Notes under the pieces: generated by a model
The model's database searches: none
The model's input: the letters and a program-made list of their open reading frames with translations, nothing else
Told to the model about the DNA's origin: nothing
NCBI GenBank assembly: GCA_028456385.1
Contig: JALNQF010000019.1
Coordinates: 310,001 to 374,000 of the forward strand
Length of the DNA stretch: 64,000 nucleotides
Direction: 5' to 3'
From: Ophiosphaerella korrae
Lineage: Eukaryota > Ascomycota > Dothideomycetes > Pleosporales > Phaeosphaeriaceae
Shown: piece by piece, positions 42,358-54,439 of the stretch
Layout of the letters: every line of letters begins with the position of its first letter
How positions within the stretch are numbered: position 1 is the first letter of the stretch
Position numbers and translations under genes: made by a program

Positions 42358-44866
42358 CTATCCTCCACGCTCACCAAACTCCCGTGACCAATCCTCGAAT
42401 TGCTTCAAACCCTCTTTACTGACGGAAGGCCTAATGGTTTGTAAACTAGCCTGGAAATCTTGAAATTGGATAGGCCGTATTTGATCCATGGTCATGGACA
42501 ACAATTTCTCGCCCAGCGAACGTAAAGGTCCCATCGCAGCATCTTTTGCCAGCGCAGTGATATCAGAACCCGAGAAACCTGTATAAAGTTAGTATCTGCA
42601 TTGGACGAATCAGCAGTACATAAAGTACACGTACCATCGGTGAGCTTCACCAGACGATCTAGGTCTCTTTCACTAAGCCCATGCTTCTGGTGGCTCAACA
42701 ATGTCTGAACCTGCTGCTTCCTGACCCAATCTTCAGGTAGAGGAATATATTGTCTTCTGACAAATCTTCTCCTTGCAGCCTCATCAATAGCCCAAGGCAA
42801 ATTTGTTGCTGCAAGAACAAGCACTCGAGACGCATCACCCTTTTCTTTTTCTTTATCACTCATATCTCGTCCGGCCGCAGCTTTTTGAAGGTCTGACCAT
42901 TGGATAAGAAATTCTGTCTTGATGCGACGCGTCGCCTCATGTTCGCCAGAGCCTGAGCGAGCAGTTAAAAGGGAGTCGATTTCGTCAACAAAGATGATCG
43001 AAGGAGCTAGCGCTTTGGCAAGCTGGAACAAGGCACGCACAAGTTTCTCAGACTCGCCCAAGAATTTTGATGTAAGGCTGCTTGCTGAAATTGCAAAAAA
43101 GGTCGATTTCGATTCAGTTGCCACGGCTCTTGCCAACATTGTCTTTCCCGTCCCAGGCGGTCCAAAAAGGAGCATCCCCCTCGCAGGCTCTCGTAGCCCC
43201 ATAAATAAGTCGGGTCTCAAGAATGGGTAGACGACTGTCTCTTTCAGTGCTGACTTTGCAATTTCTAGTCCAGCTACATCAGCCCAGTGCACTTCGTCTC
43301 CCTGAATAACGATTTCGTTTAGAATCTGTTGCGCTGCTTGTTTATCTACCCCCCGTGGCAAATTCTTCATAATCCCATCTGTGCGTATCTTCCATTCATC
43401 TGTTTCTTCAGCCTCTTCTTCAGAGTCAGCTGGCTCCGATGTTGGTGTTGGAGGAAGGTCTGCGCGGATTGAGTCGCCCCTGGCTCTTCCTTTGTGAGGT
43501 GGCGGTGGCCGAGGCCTCTGTTCATTTTTGTCATCTTCTCCCATGGTTATTGGCTCTGGCGCATGGCCTTTTGAATTTCTCCCCCGATTGTTGTTGCTTG
43601 TTGACCGGGATACTGAACGGCGTTTCGTTAGAGGATCTTGAGCTGGTGGAAGTTTCTCAGTTTCGACATCAGTGTATGATCGCGCAGCCGCAGAAGCTGC
43701 TAGAGAGCGTGCGTCCAATGTGGAGACTGGGTATTCCTTGCGGTAAGATGGTAAAGCTGTAGAATTACTTTGTGTGCCTGATACTCGACTTCTCTCGATC
43801 AGTTTACGTGGAACCGGTGGCGGTGCTTTTCTCTGTATACTCTGGTTTTTTCCTGATTCTAAACTACTTCCGCTATACAGTGGCGGTGGAGCGTATGACT
43901 TAGAGCCTGGACTCTCGCTAGGCTTGAAGAAAAAGGGGGGTTGAGTTATATTTGGCTGAGGTGACTCTGGATTGAACGATTGGTCACTTGGCCTCTCATT
44001 TACAGGCCGCTCTAAAGATGAACGAGTCGAGGTGTTCAGTGAAGCTGTGGATGGGTTAGGGACACCTAGGCTTGGCCTGCTAGAACCGAGCGTGGGCGCA
44101 TAACCCCAAGCCTGAGTAGCCGCTTTCGAAGCCTCTGGACGAGATCGCATCGAAGAAGGCATCTTCGAAGCTGGCCTCCCATCTTTCCCAGGTCTCAATG
44201 TTCGTAACATCCTGCCTTTCTTTTCAGGCGATGGTGTTCGCGATTTCTTCTCACCAGAAACAGCCGGGGCCAGTGTAGGCGCACTGCTGGTCTTGGTCAA
44301 GTCATTTCCCATTATCGACCCAGTCCCTGAGCTTTTTCGTGGGGCCATGGCAGGGCGATGTGGTAGAGGTAGCGGCCTTGAAAGATCGGTATATTCCATG
44401 GGAGGAATTGAGCCTCCTCCAAGCCAGCCTGGAGAAGCATGTGGATCGCTCACGGCTGTGGAGACACCATGTGGAGATGGCGCAGGAGGGGTCGTATTCG
44501 TGTCTGGCAACGCTATACTATCCTTCGAATCTTTTCGACTGTTTTTCAAAGCCTCGAGTAGATCTACCCTCTCCTTGCATTGTAGCTCCAGCTGCTGCAG
44601 AGATTCAAGCAGAGCCTTCTCCGTTGACGAGGTAGGCCGAAATGTACTGGGGTTGCGACGGGCGTTGTGGTAGTAAATGTGGTCGAGGGCGGTCTTCCAC
44701 GAGCGCAAGGCTTCTTTCTCGTTGTTCTACCATGTATCATGTCAATACAGCACTCCTAGCTCCTCCATACAACCAAGGGATCACTAACCTGACCTTCAAA
44801 ATAAACCGCGGTCGAGCAGGCCAGGAAAGCCTCGTCGTAGGCCTTTTGCGTCGTATTTGCTCGCAT
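42358..44866 (-). CDS. SAP1: AAA ATPase of the Sap1/Yta6 (spastin/fidgetin-like) group
   Basis: Exons 44789-44866, 42635-44726 and 42358-42578 give 796 aa. The short first exon is needed: it supplies an MIT-like N-terminal helix ([20 protein letters not shown]) that continues in exon 2 ([18 protein letters not shown]). Residues 80-430 are disordered and Ser/Pro-rich. The AAA module has [14 protein letters not shown], Walker A GPPGTGKT (548-555), Walker B IIFVDEID, a sensor/arginine region [13 protein letters not shown] and [17 protein letters not shown]. The last exon gives [20 protein letters not shown] and a C-terminal helix. This layout is that of the meiotic-clade AAA proteins; yeast Sap1 and Yta6 are the closest namesakes, with roles at the cortex or septins for Yta6. 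The exact yeast orthologue is less certain than the family. Confidence 0.88.
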
Positions 44867-45838
44867 TGTAATTGTTTTGATTGTCACGAGTCTCGCAGAC
44901 CATCGCGTGAGATTTACAGTATCGAAAGATGGTTCATGGGTGGTTGCGATCTAGTGTCTGGGACTCAGTGTGTCGTACGCACAGGGCTGGGTTCGCGCTG
45001 GTGCTGGTGTGTGACGTAGTGGCTGCGGTTGCCATTGGACCAGTCATGTAACGCCTAGAGTGCGATCGAGCCCAACGTGTATTCCTATTACTGTCAATGA
45101 CTCTCTATCAACGCCAACAGAATTTAGTTATATAATAAATTGTGTTCAGTGTTTATCACAATGATTGCCATAGATTCAAGACAATTTAGTATAGGGTCAT
45201 GAGGATGTGCATGTGCGGGTCGCAATGGTGAGCTAAGCTAGGGTTATCTTTATCGATTACGCACCTTGCAAAGTGCAAGATCAAGTACTTGTGGTAGCGT
45301 CCTGTTGCCAGTTCCCACAAAACTACTTATAGTATCCCAGCTAATTCGATCCATAACATCATGAAAATGAAATGGTGGGTTGGATATAGAACTTGCTGCA
45401 ATTTTAACAGATGCCATAAGTAAGTTTAAGCTCTATCGGTTCATTTCAGGCTGTCTCCACGCCACAAGAGCTTATCTTGCACATTCATCGGAAAACGCCA
45501 ACGCTACAATGCCCCTATGATACAGGTATATTTGCTCTAACCATGAACACGTTCAAAATGGCTCTAAATATTCCCAACGCCACGAAAAAAAAACCCCCAA
45601 GAGCATGATCAAGGATGCCCCGGTATCCTCACAAGGGAATGTGTAGTTGACTAACATCGCTTTCTTTTGCCCTGGTGCTCATGTGGACAGCGAAACCGGA
45701 GTCGAGATGCTGAGAAGTGTATAAGACTCCTTTCCATGGAGCCATCTCGTGCATCGTCTCAGTAGTTATGCACATATCGTTTGGCCGAGTGGCGCTACAA
45801 GGTGAGTAGTAAATCGACAAATTTGGACGCTGTCTAGC
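44867..45838. other. Intergenic stretch
   Basis: No gene supported; includes the AAA gene's promoter on its left and the carrier gene's 3' end on its right. A homopolymer A run followed by C lies near 45586-45598. A GGCCGAGTGGCGCTA string at about 45783 resembles a tRNA D-arm but has no B box. Confidence 0.45.
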
Positions 45839-47116
45839 TTATATCGACTTGGAGGGGTCGGTGCTTCGACGAATAAAAAATGCCTTGGCCATTTCGTAGG
45901 CAGACCTAATCTCATTAGAACCTGCATATACGATAAGAGTTCCATGGCTGCACTTACCAGCAGATGGCCGTGCTGGGCATTGTGGTGATGATTCTGGGTT
46001 TCAGCCCACGGAAGTACCCCCTATACCCTTCTCTTTGGTGAATAATTTTTGCTGCCTGCCACAAGCCATTTACTTTTCGTAGCTCTGCATCTGTAGCGTT
46101 TCCTCGAGTCTGTAGTAAGGTCTTGATGACGTCTAAAGGTGTTGTAAGCCCTGCAGCGAAACCGCCAGCAATTCCGCCCGCGAAACAGTGTGTATAAGGA
46201 TCGTAGCGGCCGGTAGGGTTCATAACTTTGGATATGGATTCGTATGCCATGAATTGGAGAGCAGTAAAGGGCACCGTCATACACAGTGTAGTGGGGTAGG
46301 AGACGTAGAATGCGCCAATGCCTTCAGCTCGGAAGACTTCGCGAGCACATTGTGGAACCGACTTGTAGATAGAGCCATGCATTTGCATACGTTGTTTAAT
46401 GACTGCTTTTTGTCAGTTTCTAAACTTGGGTAGGCGCAATGTAAGTTTACCATCGAAGGGGTTCATGAGCGCATCGCTCGAAATTGTCGCTGCGGCGCCA
46501 CTGGCTGCGGCGGCAAGCGGGTGATGTTCCTCGTTCCCACCCTCGTTGCCACCGAGGGCGTGCTTGGTGGCCTCGTATGATGCAAAATAGACGGCATGCG
46601 CGGGTCCTGCGGCACTGTCAGTGCCATTGCGCAACAGCATTGGAGCTTGATGTTCTTACCTGCGCCCATGACAACACTCGACAACCCTCTCCACAACGCC
46701 CTGAAGCCCTCGACCCGCGATATTGTGACCATGGCGTTGGATATACCGCTGTACATAGCGCCCGGCGCAGGGTTGATGATCTGTATTCTCGTCTGTTCCA
46801 ATGTCAGCGCAATGTCCACAGAGAGTCAGAAGCTCTGCATCGAGGGGCGTACCTTGAGTAGATCGACGGGGTACATCACCGAGTGTTCCTGCGGCATGGT
46901 TAGCAGCTGCTTGAACATTGGCACCGAGTTCGGAGGCCTACGGCAATACCTGCGAACGCGCCCGCCAGCATGTTCGCAGTAAGGGAAAAGTTTGGTGGTA
47001 AGGCTTCATATCTGGTGCGATAGTCAACAACTCAAGTCCCATGGTGGGGTCGGCGTAGGGGAGCTGTACTCGTGTTCTTCTTCGAGGGGAAGCGCTGCGC
47101 GATCATGGGTGGCCAT
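45839..47116 (-). CDS. MRS4: Mitochondrial iron carrier, mitoferrin (Mrs3/Mrs4) type
   Basis: Seven exons (47070-47116, 46942-47011, 46853-46888, 46660-46792, 46451-46606, 45958-46402, 45839-45905) give 317 aa with fully consistent phases. The protein is a three-repeat mitochondrial carrier with PVDLLKTRIQ, PFDVIKQRMQ and PLDVIKTLLQTRG, each the Px[DE]xx[KR] signature after an odd-numbered helix. YEALPPNFSL, the GAGPAHAVYFASYE segment and the CMTVPFTALQFMAYE segment are typical of the Mrs3/Mrs4 subfamily, which imports ferrous iron over the inner membrane for haem and Fe-S cluster synthesis. The last exon adds SAYEMAKAFFIRR and a short tail. The high intron number (six in under 1 kb of coding sequence) is notable but all have good splice sites. 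Confidence 0.94.
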
Positions 47117-48912
47117 GAGACGGCCGGTAGCCGGCGCTGCGGAGTCCAGATTTGCGATTGAAGGGATTTACAGGTTCCGTGAGAGTGCAGTGGCCTGGAT
47201 GACGTGTTGCAAGTTCGGTGATCGTGATGGTCCAGCAATGGCGGAGGTTTGAAGTGATGTGGGCGTTACTTTTTGCTGTAGGTATCTAATGCATATTGGA
47301 CTAGTTTGAACCGAGCGCCGAGACGCCGTCGCGGTCATAACGGCACCGAACCCAGGTCTCCGAGCTTCCCATCTAGGCACTGAGCAAGTTGCCTCGTGGT
47401 TCTGGTGAAATGATTGCAGCGATGCTGGAGCACATGGCAAAAGCGAATAAATTCCCAGCAACGCCCCCTACATTTTATTCCTTTGCACATATCCTTTTTA
47501 ACACAACGCCATCGACTACTAGCCCAACTTTTCGCTTTCTCAACCCTACCGCCTTCTGCACCGGAGAAGCACCATGCCGAAGATTGAGGGAACCCATGCA
47601 CGCTTTTGGCAAAAAAATAATAATCTTATCTGATCATCTCCGCCCGCCGCTGCAACCTGCTGAGTCGCGTCAAATAATTGCCTTTCTCTCTTACCATTCC
47701 AAATCACTCTAGCATCTGCTGAAAATTAACCTGCTCATACCCTGCATACCAACTAACCAGCTGAGACCACATGTATACTTACCACGCAGATTTTTACCCA
47801 TGGAATCGTTGAAAATACCCCTTTTGCAAACTGGCAGAATCAGAGAAAATAGGTATTCTCAACGATAAGAAAAAACGCCTTCAATAATCCAGCATGTTAC
47901 ATTGCAATGTGTATAATTAAGTTCATCATCCTGTATCCCATCACAGACAAATCAATGCAAGTAGTCAGGTCACTACTCTTTACTCTGACAGTGAACGTGT
48001 AAGCGAGATGCCCCAAGTTGTGCATGCGATAGACGTTGGTTTCCATTACACATAGAAAAATGCGCTTATCAGTGTATTCTTGATTTGAGAGAGTATGCTT
48101 GGGTATTTGGAAAACCGACCATCTCCAAATCAACTACTTTGCACGATGCAGCCCCAGTATTGCGCAATGTTGAGATGTGGGCGCAAGCTCAGAACCTTAC
48201 ACGCCTTCGACTTGGTTAAGACTAGACAAACATAATCTTGTTCATATATGACCGTCACTATAAACGAGATTGGGCCGCTCCAGATAAAAAGTATAAGGAT
48301 GAGATTTAGGCGCTTGATTGAATGTTCCGTCAGCTGACGACCAGATATGGCCCACAGGAATCAGACTCATGTACAGATACACAAACCAGTACTAGCAAGA
48401 AGTATTCTTTCTTGACTCTTCGAAGAATGTTCTTCGTGCGTTCGAAACGGTATCCGCTTCCTTGTCCAACATATATTAGGCTTTTCAATATACCCATCAC
48501 AGTCTGAGTTACAGAACATTCGATTCGTATCCATCCAAACGACTGGGATACTGTCTTGCACGATCGGATAGTGCGTCGTTACCTTGTTGGTTGGTTCACT
48601 GTAACAATGGGATTGCTCTAGAATGAAAGAGGAAGAGTGATACCAGTTGCTTATCTGGTATGGTATCCGCCTAAGCCGCAGCCGGCCGACAGATGAGAAG
48701 CACATATTCTATATTACAAGTGACCGGTCACTGCCGCATATACACACGCCAGGCTAGATTTTATGCTTTAACACATCGAGTACACCCGCCTCGTAATCTT
48801 ACAAGCACAGTTAACGAGATTCTTTTCTCTCCACAAGCAGCGAAAACGCCCAGCATAGATCCTAGAGTAAATCACACTAGGTGGTATGGAGCACGATGCC
48901 GGAAGTTACTTG
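47117..48912. other. Long intergenic stretch
   Basis: About 1.8 kb between a carrier start and the end of the tRNA-synthetase gene. Open frames here (for example 47389-47712) are short, overlap opposite-strand frames and have no recognisable content. The first few hundred bases must be the carrier promoter. Confidence 0.45.
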
Positions 48913-50657
48913 TTAGCAGTCACACCGCTTATGCCAACGTGGAAAGCTGACAACATCCCGGATGTTGGAGATGCCAGAAAGGTAGCACAGCAGCCGGTCA
49001 AATCCAAGGCCAAAGCCTCCGTGCGGAACACTACCATATCTTCGAAGATCGACATACCATTGCAGAGACTTGTCCAAGGCCTCGGAATCAGCCTCAGCCA
49101 TATGACCTAGATTGCGGTTCTTCATTGCCTTGAGCAGTTCGGGTAGGCGGTGCTCACGCATTGAGCCCCCTACCAGTTCGCAAAGCTCCGGCACAAGCAG
49201 ATCAAAACATGCCACCGTTGGCTCAGCCTGATTATCCAACTGCGAGCCAGTTGATGGTGCCATGTAAAACGGTTTGATTTTGCGCGGATAGTCGGTCACA
49301 AAGATAGGCCCACCGTTCCCAAGGCTTTCGGCAAGATATCGCTCGTGTTCCGTTTGAAGGCCATCTGCATGTCCTGGCGCAAATTCAAAATCTTTGCCCT
49401 GATCTACCGCCCGTTTGAGATGTTCTATCGCGGCGCTGTATGTGATTCGAGGCCACGGCCCGTCTATGAGGCCCTGCCACCGTTGTGCAAGTACACTGTG
49501 CGACACAGACACAAAATCGGTTGCCTGGTCCTGTGCTTGAACTTCGAGCAATTCCTGACCTATAACTGATGATTGTAATTCGGTTGCAACGGCTCGCAAC
49601 ATGTTTTCTACAACGTCCATGACGGCGTCTAGGTCGTTCACAAAAGCTAATTCTGCCTCGAGCATGTAAAATTCACTCAGATGACGCGCAGTGTCGCTTT
49701 TCTCAGCACGGAAAGTCGGCGATAAGGCCCATACCTTGTTCACTGATTGAGCCAAAGCTTCCAGGTGTAACTGACTCGAGACAGTCAGATACTTGGGAGA
49801 GCCAAAGAATATACCCTCGGGTTCTGCGCTTTCCGTCGATCCTGAAATTAGTGTGGAAAGCGCCCCAGATGCAACAGTGAACACCTCTCCTGCGCCTTCA
49901 CAGTCAGAGGACGTAATGATTGGCGGGTGGCATTGAACAAAATCCTGTTTGGCAAAATAACTGGTTATTTGGGTGGCGATTAGAGATCTTAGGCGCAGGA
50001 TCAAAGCATTGAGTGGGAGTCGAGGTCGTAAATGAGGGACGGTCCGAAGATATTCAGAGGTCTGGTACTTTTTCTGAATAGGCGAGGTCTGTGTTACAGT
50101 ATTCTCACATCAGACATCTATCAACAACTCTCCAGGAGGTTGTATGGACATACCGCAGCGTCATTATCTCCAAGGATATGGATATTGCCCACTTGAAGTT
50201 CATGAGATTGCCCTTGGCCCTGGGATGGCGTCCATTTACCAGTGAGGGTGACTGCAACGCCTGTTGTGAGCCTAGCCATTCAAGACGTCAGCTGCGGGCA
50301 AACGTTACTTGATGGTCTCACTGACTCTTCTGCTAGGTGAGGCGGAAGGACGGCTTGCACAGTCTGCAGTGTCGAGCCATCCCCAATAGCAGCGAAGGCA
50401 ATACGCTTCTGCTTGCGCACAGAGCGTACGTAGCCATTGATAGTCAATGTCTCACCATCTGCTGGGCCTGCCCGAGGAGATGACAGCTGCACGGCAGAAG
50501 GCCTTAATAGCGCTGCTATATTGTTCGGGTAGAAGGTTGAGCTATAGCGAGAACGACATGGTAGCGATGTTTGTGCCGGAGCAGCAGCAATTCCCCGCCG
50601 GGGACGCAGCAAGCGAGGCCGGAATGCATTCCTGGGTACAGATAGCAGGCCGCTCAT
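48913..50657 (-). CDS. SLM5: Asparaginyl-tRNA synthetase, mitochondrial (Slm5 type)
   Basis: Exons 50326-50657, 50154-50271 and 48913-50088 give 541 aa. The first donor is GTCAGT, inside a Glu codon, which keeps the frame. The N-terminal 45 residues are rich in Arg, Ala and Ser and poor in acid, as in a mitochondrial presequence. An OB-fold anticodon domain follows (LTINGYVRSVRKQKRIAFAA, then VTLTGKW). The class II catalytic core has VSSQLHLEALAQSVNKVWAL, motif 2 FRAEKSDTARHLSEFYMLEA and motif 3 GGFGLGFDRLLCYLSG; RDVVSFPRW lies near the end as usual for Asn/Asp enzymes. The enzyme charges mitochondrial tRNA-Asn. Asn rather than Asp specificity follows from overall similarity to the Slm5 group. 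Confidence 0.93.
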
Positions 50658-51902
50658 TTACACAAACAACCAAAGTCAGGCAGCTACGGAGCAAGCAGGC
50701 GGCGTACGTTGAAGCGGGAGGCAGCACACTCTCGCTGCCGTTGGCAAACAAAATTTGGACAGGAAAAAGAAAATCAGCGCTTGGACCACTAAGACGCTAG
50801 TGTGGTTGATTACAGTTCAAGTCAAGTCAGGTCATTTGGTCCATTGCATGTCACACACCTGGGGCCCTTGCTGAAGTCTCCAGTCGTCTGAGACGCGAAA
50901 ATGCTCAAGGGACGAGCTTTGGATATGCAACAGACCCACCAACCATCACACAGACGATTGATGTGACTTGGGGTTGTGGACATGCTCCTATTGGCTGTGA
51001 TTACCTATTACCTATTACCTGCGCAAAAGCATACCAACACGCGCGCCACGATCTCGCCCATTGTTAGCTAACCGTCTTAATCGTGTACTAGAACGCCTAT
51101 GCCTAGCAGTATTAGGTTTGCTATTATGGCGGCTGTTGCGGATATGCTCGCTACGTCGGCGCAGCCGTGTCACTCTGCAGCGGTCAGATACAGTCTGGTT
51201 GAACAGCCTTCCATCCGATCTCAGGATTTGATGCATTTACCCTGCATCCCGGATGGCAGTGCCGACGCTACCGCTGCAATGCTATCTGGCATCACCGAAC
51301 TGTCCAGCGGCGCGCCAAGTTGCTCCAACTTGTAGCCACCGATGTGTGCTATGTAGATCGCCTCGAGGTCTGGCAGATCGATCCTGGCAGACCCCCTGTT
51401 CCGATGCCCCTCAACACCCACACACCACCTGTGGCTTTCGCCCCTGGCAGCAATGTGGGAAATTTGCCTATGAACCTGGACAGAGCCATAGTCACAGTGT
51501 GCGGCTGTTCCCGGCTAACTGAGTCCACCTGGGCATGCACCTATCCCAAATTGCTGGTGGTCACCACACAAACATTTTGGCGTGGATAGCACCCTGTATG
51601 CAGACGGGAAGGTTCTGGTCTACGCAGAAGATTTCCGCTTTTGTAGTTGGTGCGTCGAAAATAGGCCATGTTAGTGTGCGGCTCGATCTCAGTCGATTAG
51701 CTGCCCATCACACACCCTTGACTACCTGCGCAGATGATATAGTGCCCTTTGCCCAGCTGGGGCCCCAGTTCGCATATTCACAAAGTGTCAATAGCTTCTC
51801 CACTCTTTCTTATTTCCGTTCTGATATTCCTTTGGTTTACGACTTGTTGCTCTACTACTCTTCTGGCTGGTATCTACCTTCACTCTGTGTCATCCCATCA
51901 CC
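50658..51902. other. Divergent spacer with an unassigned coding-looking block
   Basis: The spacer lies between two divergent genes. Around 51001-51020 the string TATTACC occurs three times in tandem. From about 51100 to 51590 open frames run on both strands (51099-51335 and 51320-51589 plus, 51221-51421 and 51349-51540 minus) with moderately gene-like composition, but no complete model or domain could be built. It may be a small unknown gene, a relic or chance. Confidence 0.35.
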
Positions 51903-52839
51903 ATGCCACCGTCAAGACCAAAACCCTCCGAAATAGCTGCGGAGGCGAAGAGAGTGTGGATGCCACACATCTGGAAACACTACATCAAAGACGCAAAAAC
52001 ATCATATCTTTACCCAGATGCAACACAAATACGAATCAACATTGACAAGAGATCGTCGCAGAGGACAAGAGTTGCTGTCTTAGAAGGTGACCCAGTGACT
52101 TATGCTTTGGGCTGGTACCAGAGTATAGCAAGCACAGATCCAAACTGTGAAAGAATACCAGTGGTCAATGTGGCAAACGAAAAGCGAGCAGGTGGTGACT
52201 GGGAATCAGGACTGATGGCGCCAGAAGAGTGTTTTGCGCGGCGAAGCAATTTAGTCCATGCGCTCACGATGCCATGGAATACAGCCCCGGGCCGAGAGGA
52301 AGACTTCTATCCGATACCTCAGAAAGGCGGAATATACTCTCCACAAGTTTGTGAGATGAAACACCTGTTCAACTAAGTTTCTACTCTAACAATCAACAGT
52401 TGTTTTCAGAGGAGGTCCCGAGCAGGACTATGCAACATTCAACGAGATCTCCTCCCTCCCCGTCATTTCAGTAGCTCCAGTGCGGAGACCGAAGCTAGAC
52501 GAGTCGGGCACCAAGTACTCGTTCGCGCAAGAGAAGGAGCTGATGAAGGAGAAGATGCGGGCTGTCCTTCGAATCGCTTGCTACTGTGGGCACAGAAACC
52601 TTGTTCTAGGTACCTTCGGACTCGGGCCTATTTTCCGCAACCCAGCCACTGAAGTAGCACGCATGTGGAGGAAACTCCTCTTCGAAGAGGAGGAGTTCCA
52701 TGGCGCGTTCCAGGACGTTGTGTTTGCCATAGACGGCAGCATGGTAAACGCCCCGACCAAAGGCTGCTTGTCGGACTTCGAGGTCTTCAAGAAAGAATTC
52801 GATCCACAGACCCTCTTCCCAACCAAGTATGGATGGTGA
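51903..52839 (+). CDS. Microbial-type PARG-like macrodomain protein
   Basis: Exons 51903-52350 and 52400-52839, joined over a 49 nt GTGAGA intron, give 295 aa. The order of motifs is that of the microbial-type PARG catalytic fold (DUF2263/TIGR02452-like): an N-terminal helical part, VVNVANEKRAGGDWESG, APEECFARRSNL, then an IYSPQVFVFRGG strand, LPVISVAPVRRP, the helix MRAVLRIACYCGHRNLVLGT with FGLGPIFRNP, and a final FQDVVFAIDGS strand. In active enzymes the loop reads N-x-AN-x-x-x-PGGG and QEE; here Pro-Gly-Gly-Gly is AGGD and Gln-Glu-Glu is PEE. The second Glu of the pair, the usual catalytic residue, is kept. The protein may hydrolyse poly- or mono-ADP-ribose, or only bind it. Family fairly sure, activity open. 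Confidence 0.8.
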
Positions 52840-53656
52840 AATGAAACATGCAGGCTTCCCAGTGGTGGTGTCAAGGCTGCATGATGTCAGCGGTTGGGTG
52901 GGGGCCGCTAGCCGCTCCCACAGATCTCATTGATACAGCTCGGCTATCGCGTGCAGGGAAGATGTGAGTTGACGCACGCCTGACCGCAACTGCCAGCCAA
53001 TCAGTGGTGGAATTAGGCATTGGGTAAACAGCTGTCAGCTGCAAAGTTGGCCGTGGTGGGTGGTTTTGTCATGCATATTGATCCCCCCCGGCCGAGGAAG
53101 GATTGTGCCGGTATATTAGAGGGAATTTGTCCTCGCGTGGCTTGACGCTGAGATTGGCGGAGCAAAAAGCAAAATGCCGGGTATCACGACAGTCGGACAG
53201 GGCCCCCAGCCGAATTTCGAAACATTCTCCCCCCACCCATACGTGTAGATCCAAATATTAGGTAGATATTTGATTGAATTGCCGTGTCTCATCCTTGGTG
53301 TAACGTGACCCAAATGCACGTCTAGAACTGCGGGAGTCACCTGGGTCTGACCCTGACCGTTATTGTGTGAGGGACGCCTGGCTCTCCATTCGATTCGACA
53401 AGCCTCCCATCTTAGCTTGATTTCCTTGTTGATATCGTGGGCTTGCACAAGGAACCGGACGATGCGGGTTTGACGGCCGGTCACTAGTGACGACATTATG
53501 CGGTCTTATCACACCCCTTAGCAAGCAACCATTCTTGGATAAATTGAGCCATGTTGCATTGCGGCTGCGGGCGTGCTTAGGTGCGGTCTATTTTGCTGTA
53601 GTTTACATAGTGTACATGATCGTGAGTGGCATTACGGAGCAAACTCTGTGTTTGCA
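52840..53656. other. Intergenic stretch
   Basis: Convergent spacer of about 820 bp with no supported gene. Minus-strand frames at 53069-53496 overlap without domains. Confidence 0.45.
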
Positions 53657-54128
53657 TTACTTTGAGCCTGGAAGAGGCAGCTGAGGCGCGACGACCTCTC
53701 CTCCTTGAGATTCTATCCTTTTGATCGTTTGCTCTTTTTGGTAGTTCACGACTCTCTGCTTCTTAAAGTACTCGACCTGTAGGACGTTAGCATGATGGAT
53801 ATGTTTGGTAAGGCTCCTATGTAGGATGGTAGCTTCCTATCCTCTGTGATAGAGCCACATCCACTAGCGGGTCGGTCCAACTCACCCAGCTGTGCGCACA
53901 ATTCTTCTCAAATTCTTGATCTAGCTGCCCACAAAAGGTTTGTGCCCTCTCTCTACCCTTTTTGCCATTTATGCTGTCTAGAATTTGGTTTTTGTCGAGA
54001 CACTCGAAGAAAGCATCGCGAGCTGCGTAGCATTGTTTTCGGTTTGATCGTGATGGTGACTCAAATGCACCACCTGATGTTTTTGCTGGCCCTGAATCAT
54101 CCTTTGAACCCCAAGAAAACCAGCCCAT
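53657..54128 (-). CDS. COA6: Cytochrome c oxidase assembly factor 6 (Coa6)
   Basis: Exons 53886-54128 and 53657-53776, joined over a 109 nt intron (donor GTGAGT, branch GCTAAC), give 120 aa. The protein has the twin-cysteine hairpin of Coa6: a C-x9-C (CYAARDAFFEC) and a C-x10-C (CGQLDQEFEKNC) pair. The splice joins AHSW to VEYFKKQRVVNYQKEQ, the conserved end of the family. The N-terminus MGWFSWGS is typical of fungal forms. Coa6 works in the intermembrane space in copper delivery to the Cox2 CuA site. It is divergent to SYS1 with only 311 bp between starts. Confidence 0.95.
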
Positions 54129-54439
54129 ATTCGCTTGTGGTGTCTGCGTGCTCGAAATGGGGTGAGAGTAGCGTAAACTTAGGCCGAGAATAGGCTATAA
54201 GGTTTTTGGCCTTGATTTGGTATATAAGTACAAACACACGCCGCTGGGCGCAGAAATGGCGTTGGTAATGATATGCAATGAAATAGAACTGATGATGCTT
54301 GGCGAGAGCTATGATGTCGGGGCTTACGTTTCGCCGAGACGCAACATGTCGTGAAAGCATTCAAGCAACCCCTTCTGACCAGATATAGAACACATACTTC
54401 AACACACTTTTCCATATGTTCACCTCATAACCAACACTA
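54129..54439. promoter_or_regulatory. Compact bidirectional promoter COA6/SYS1
   Basis: The 311 bp between two divergent start codons must hold both promoters. A TATATAAG string at about 54220-54227 could serve as a TATA-like element. No further motif was recognised. Confidence 0.45.
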
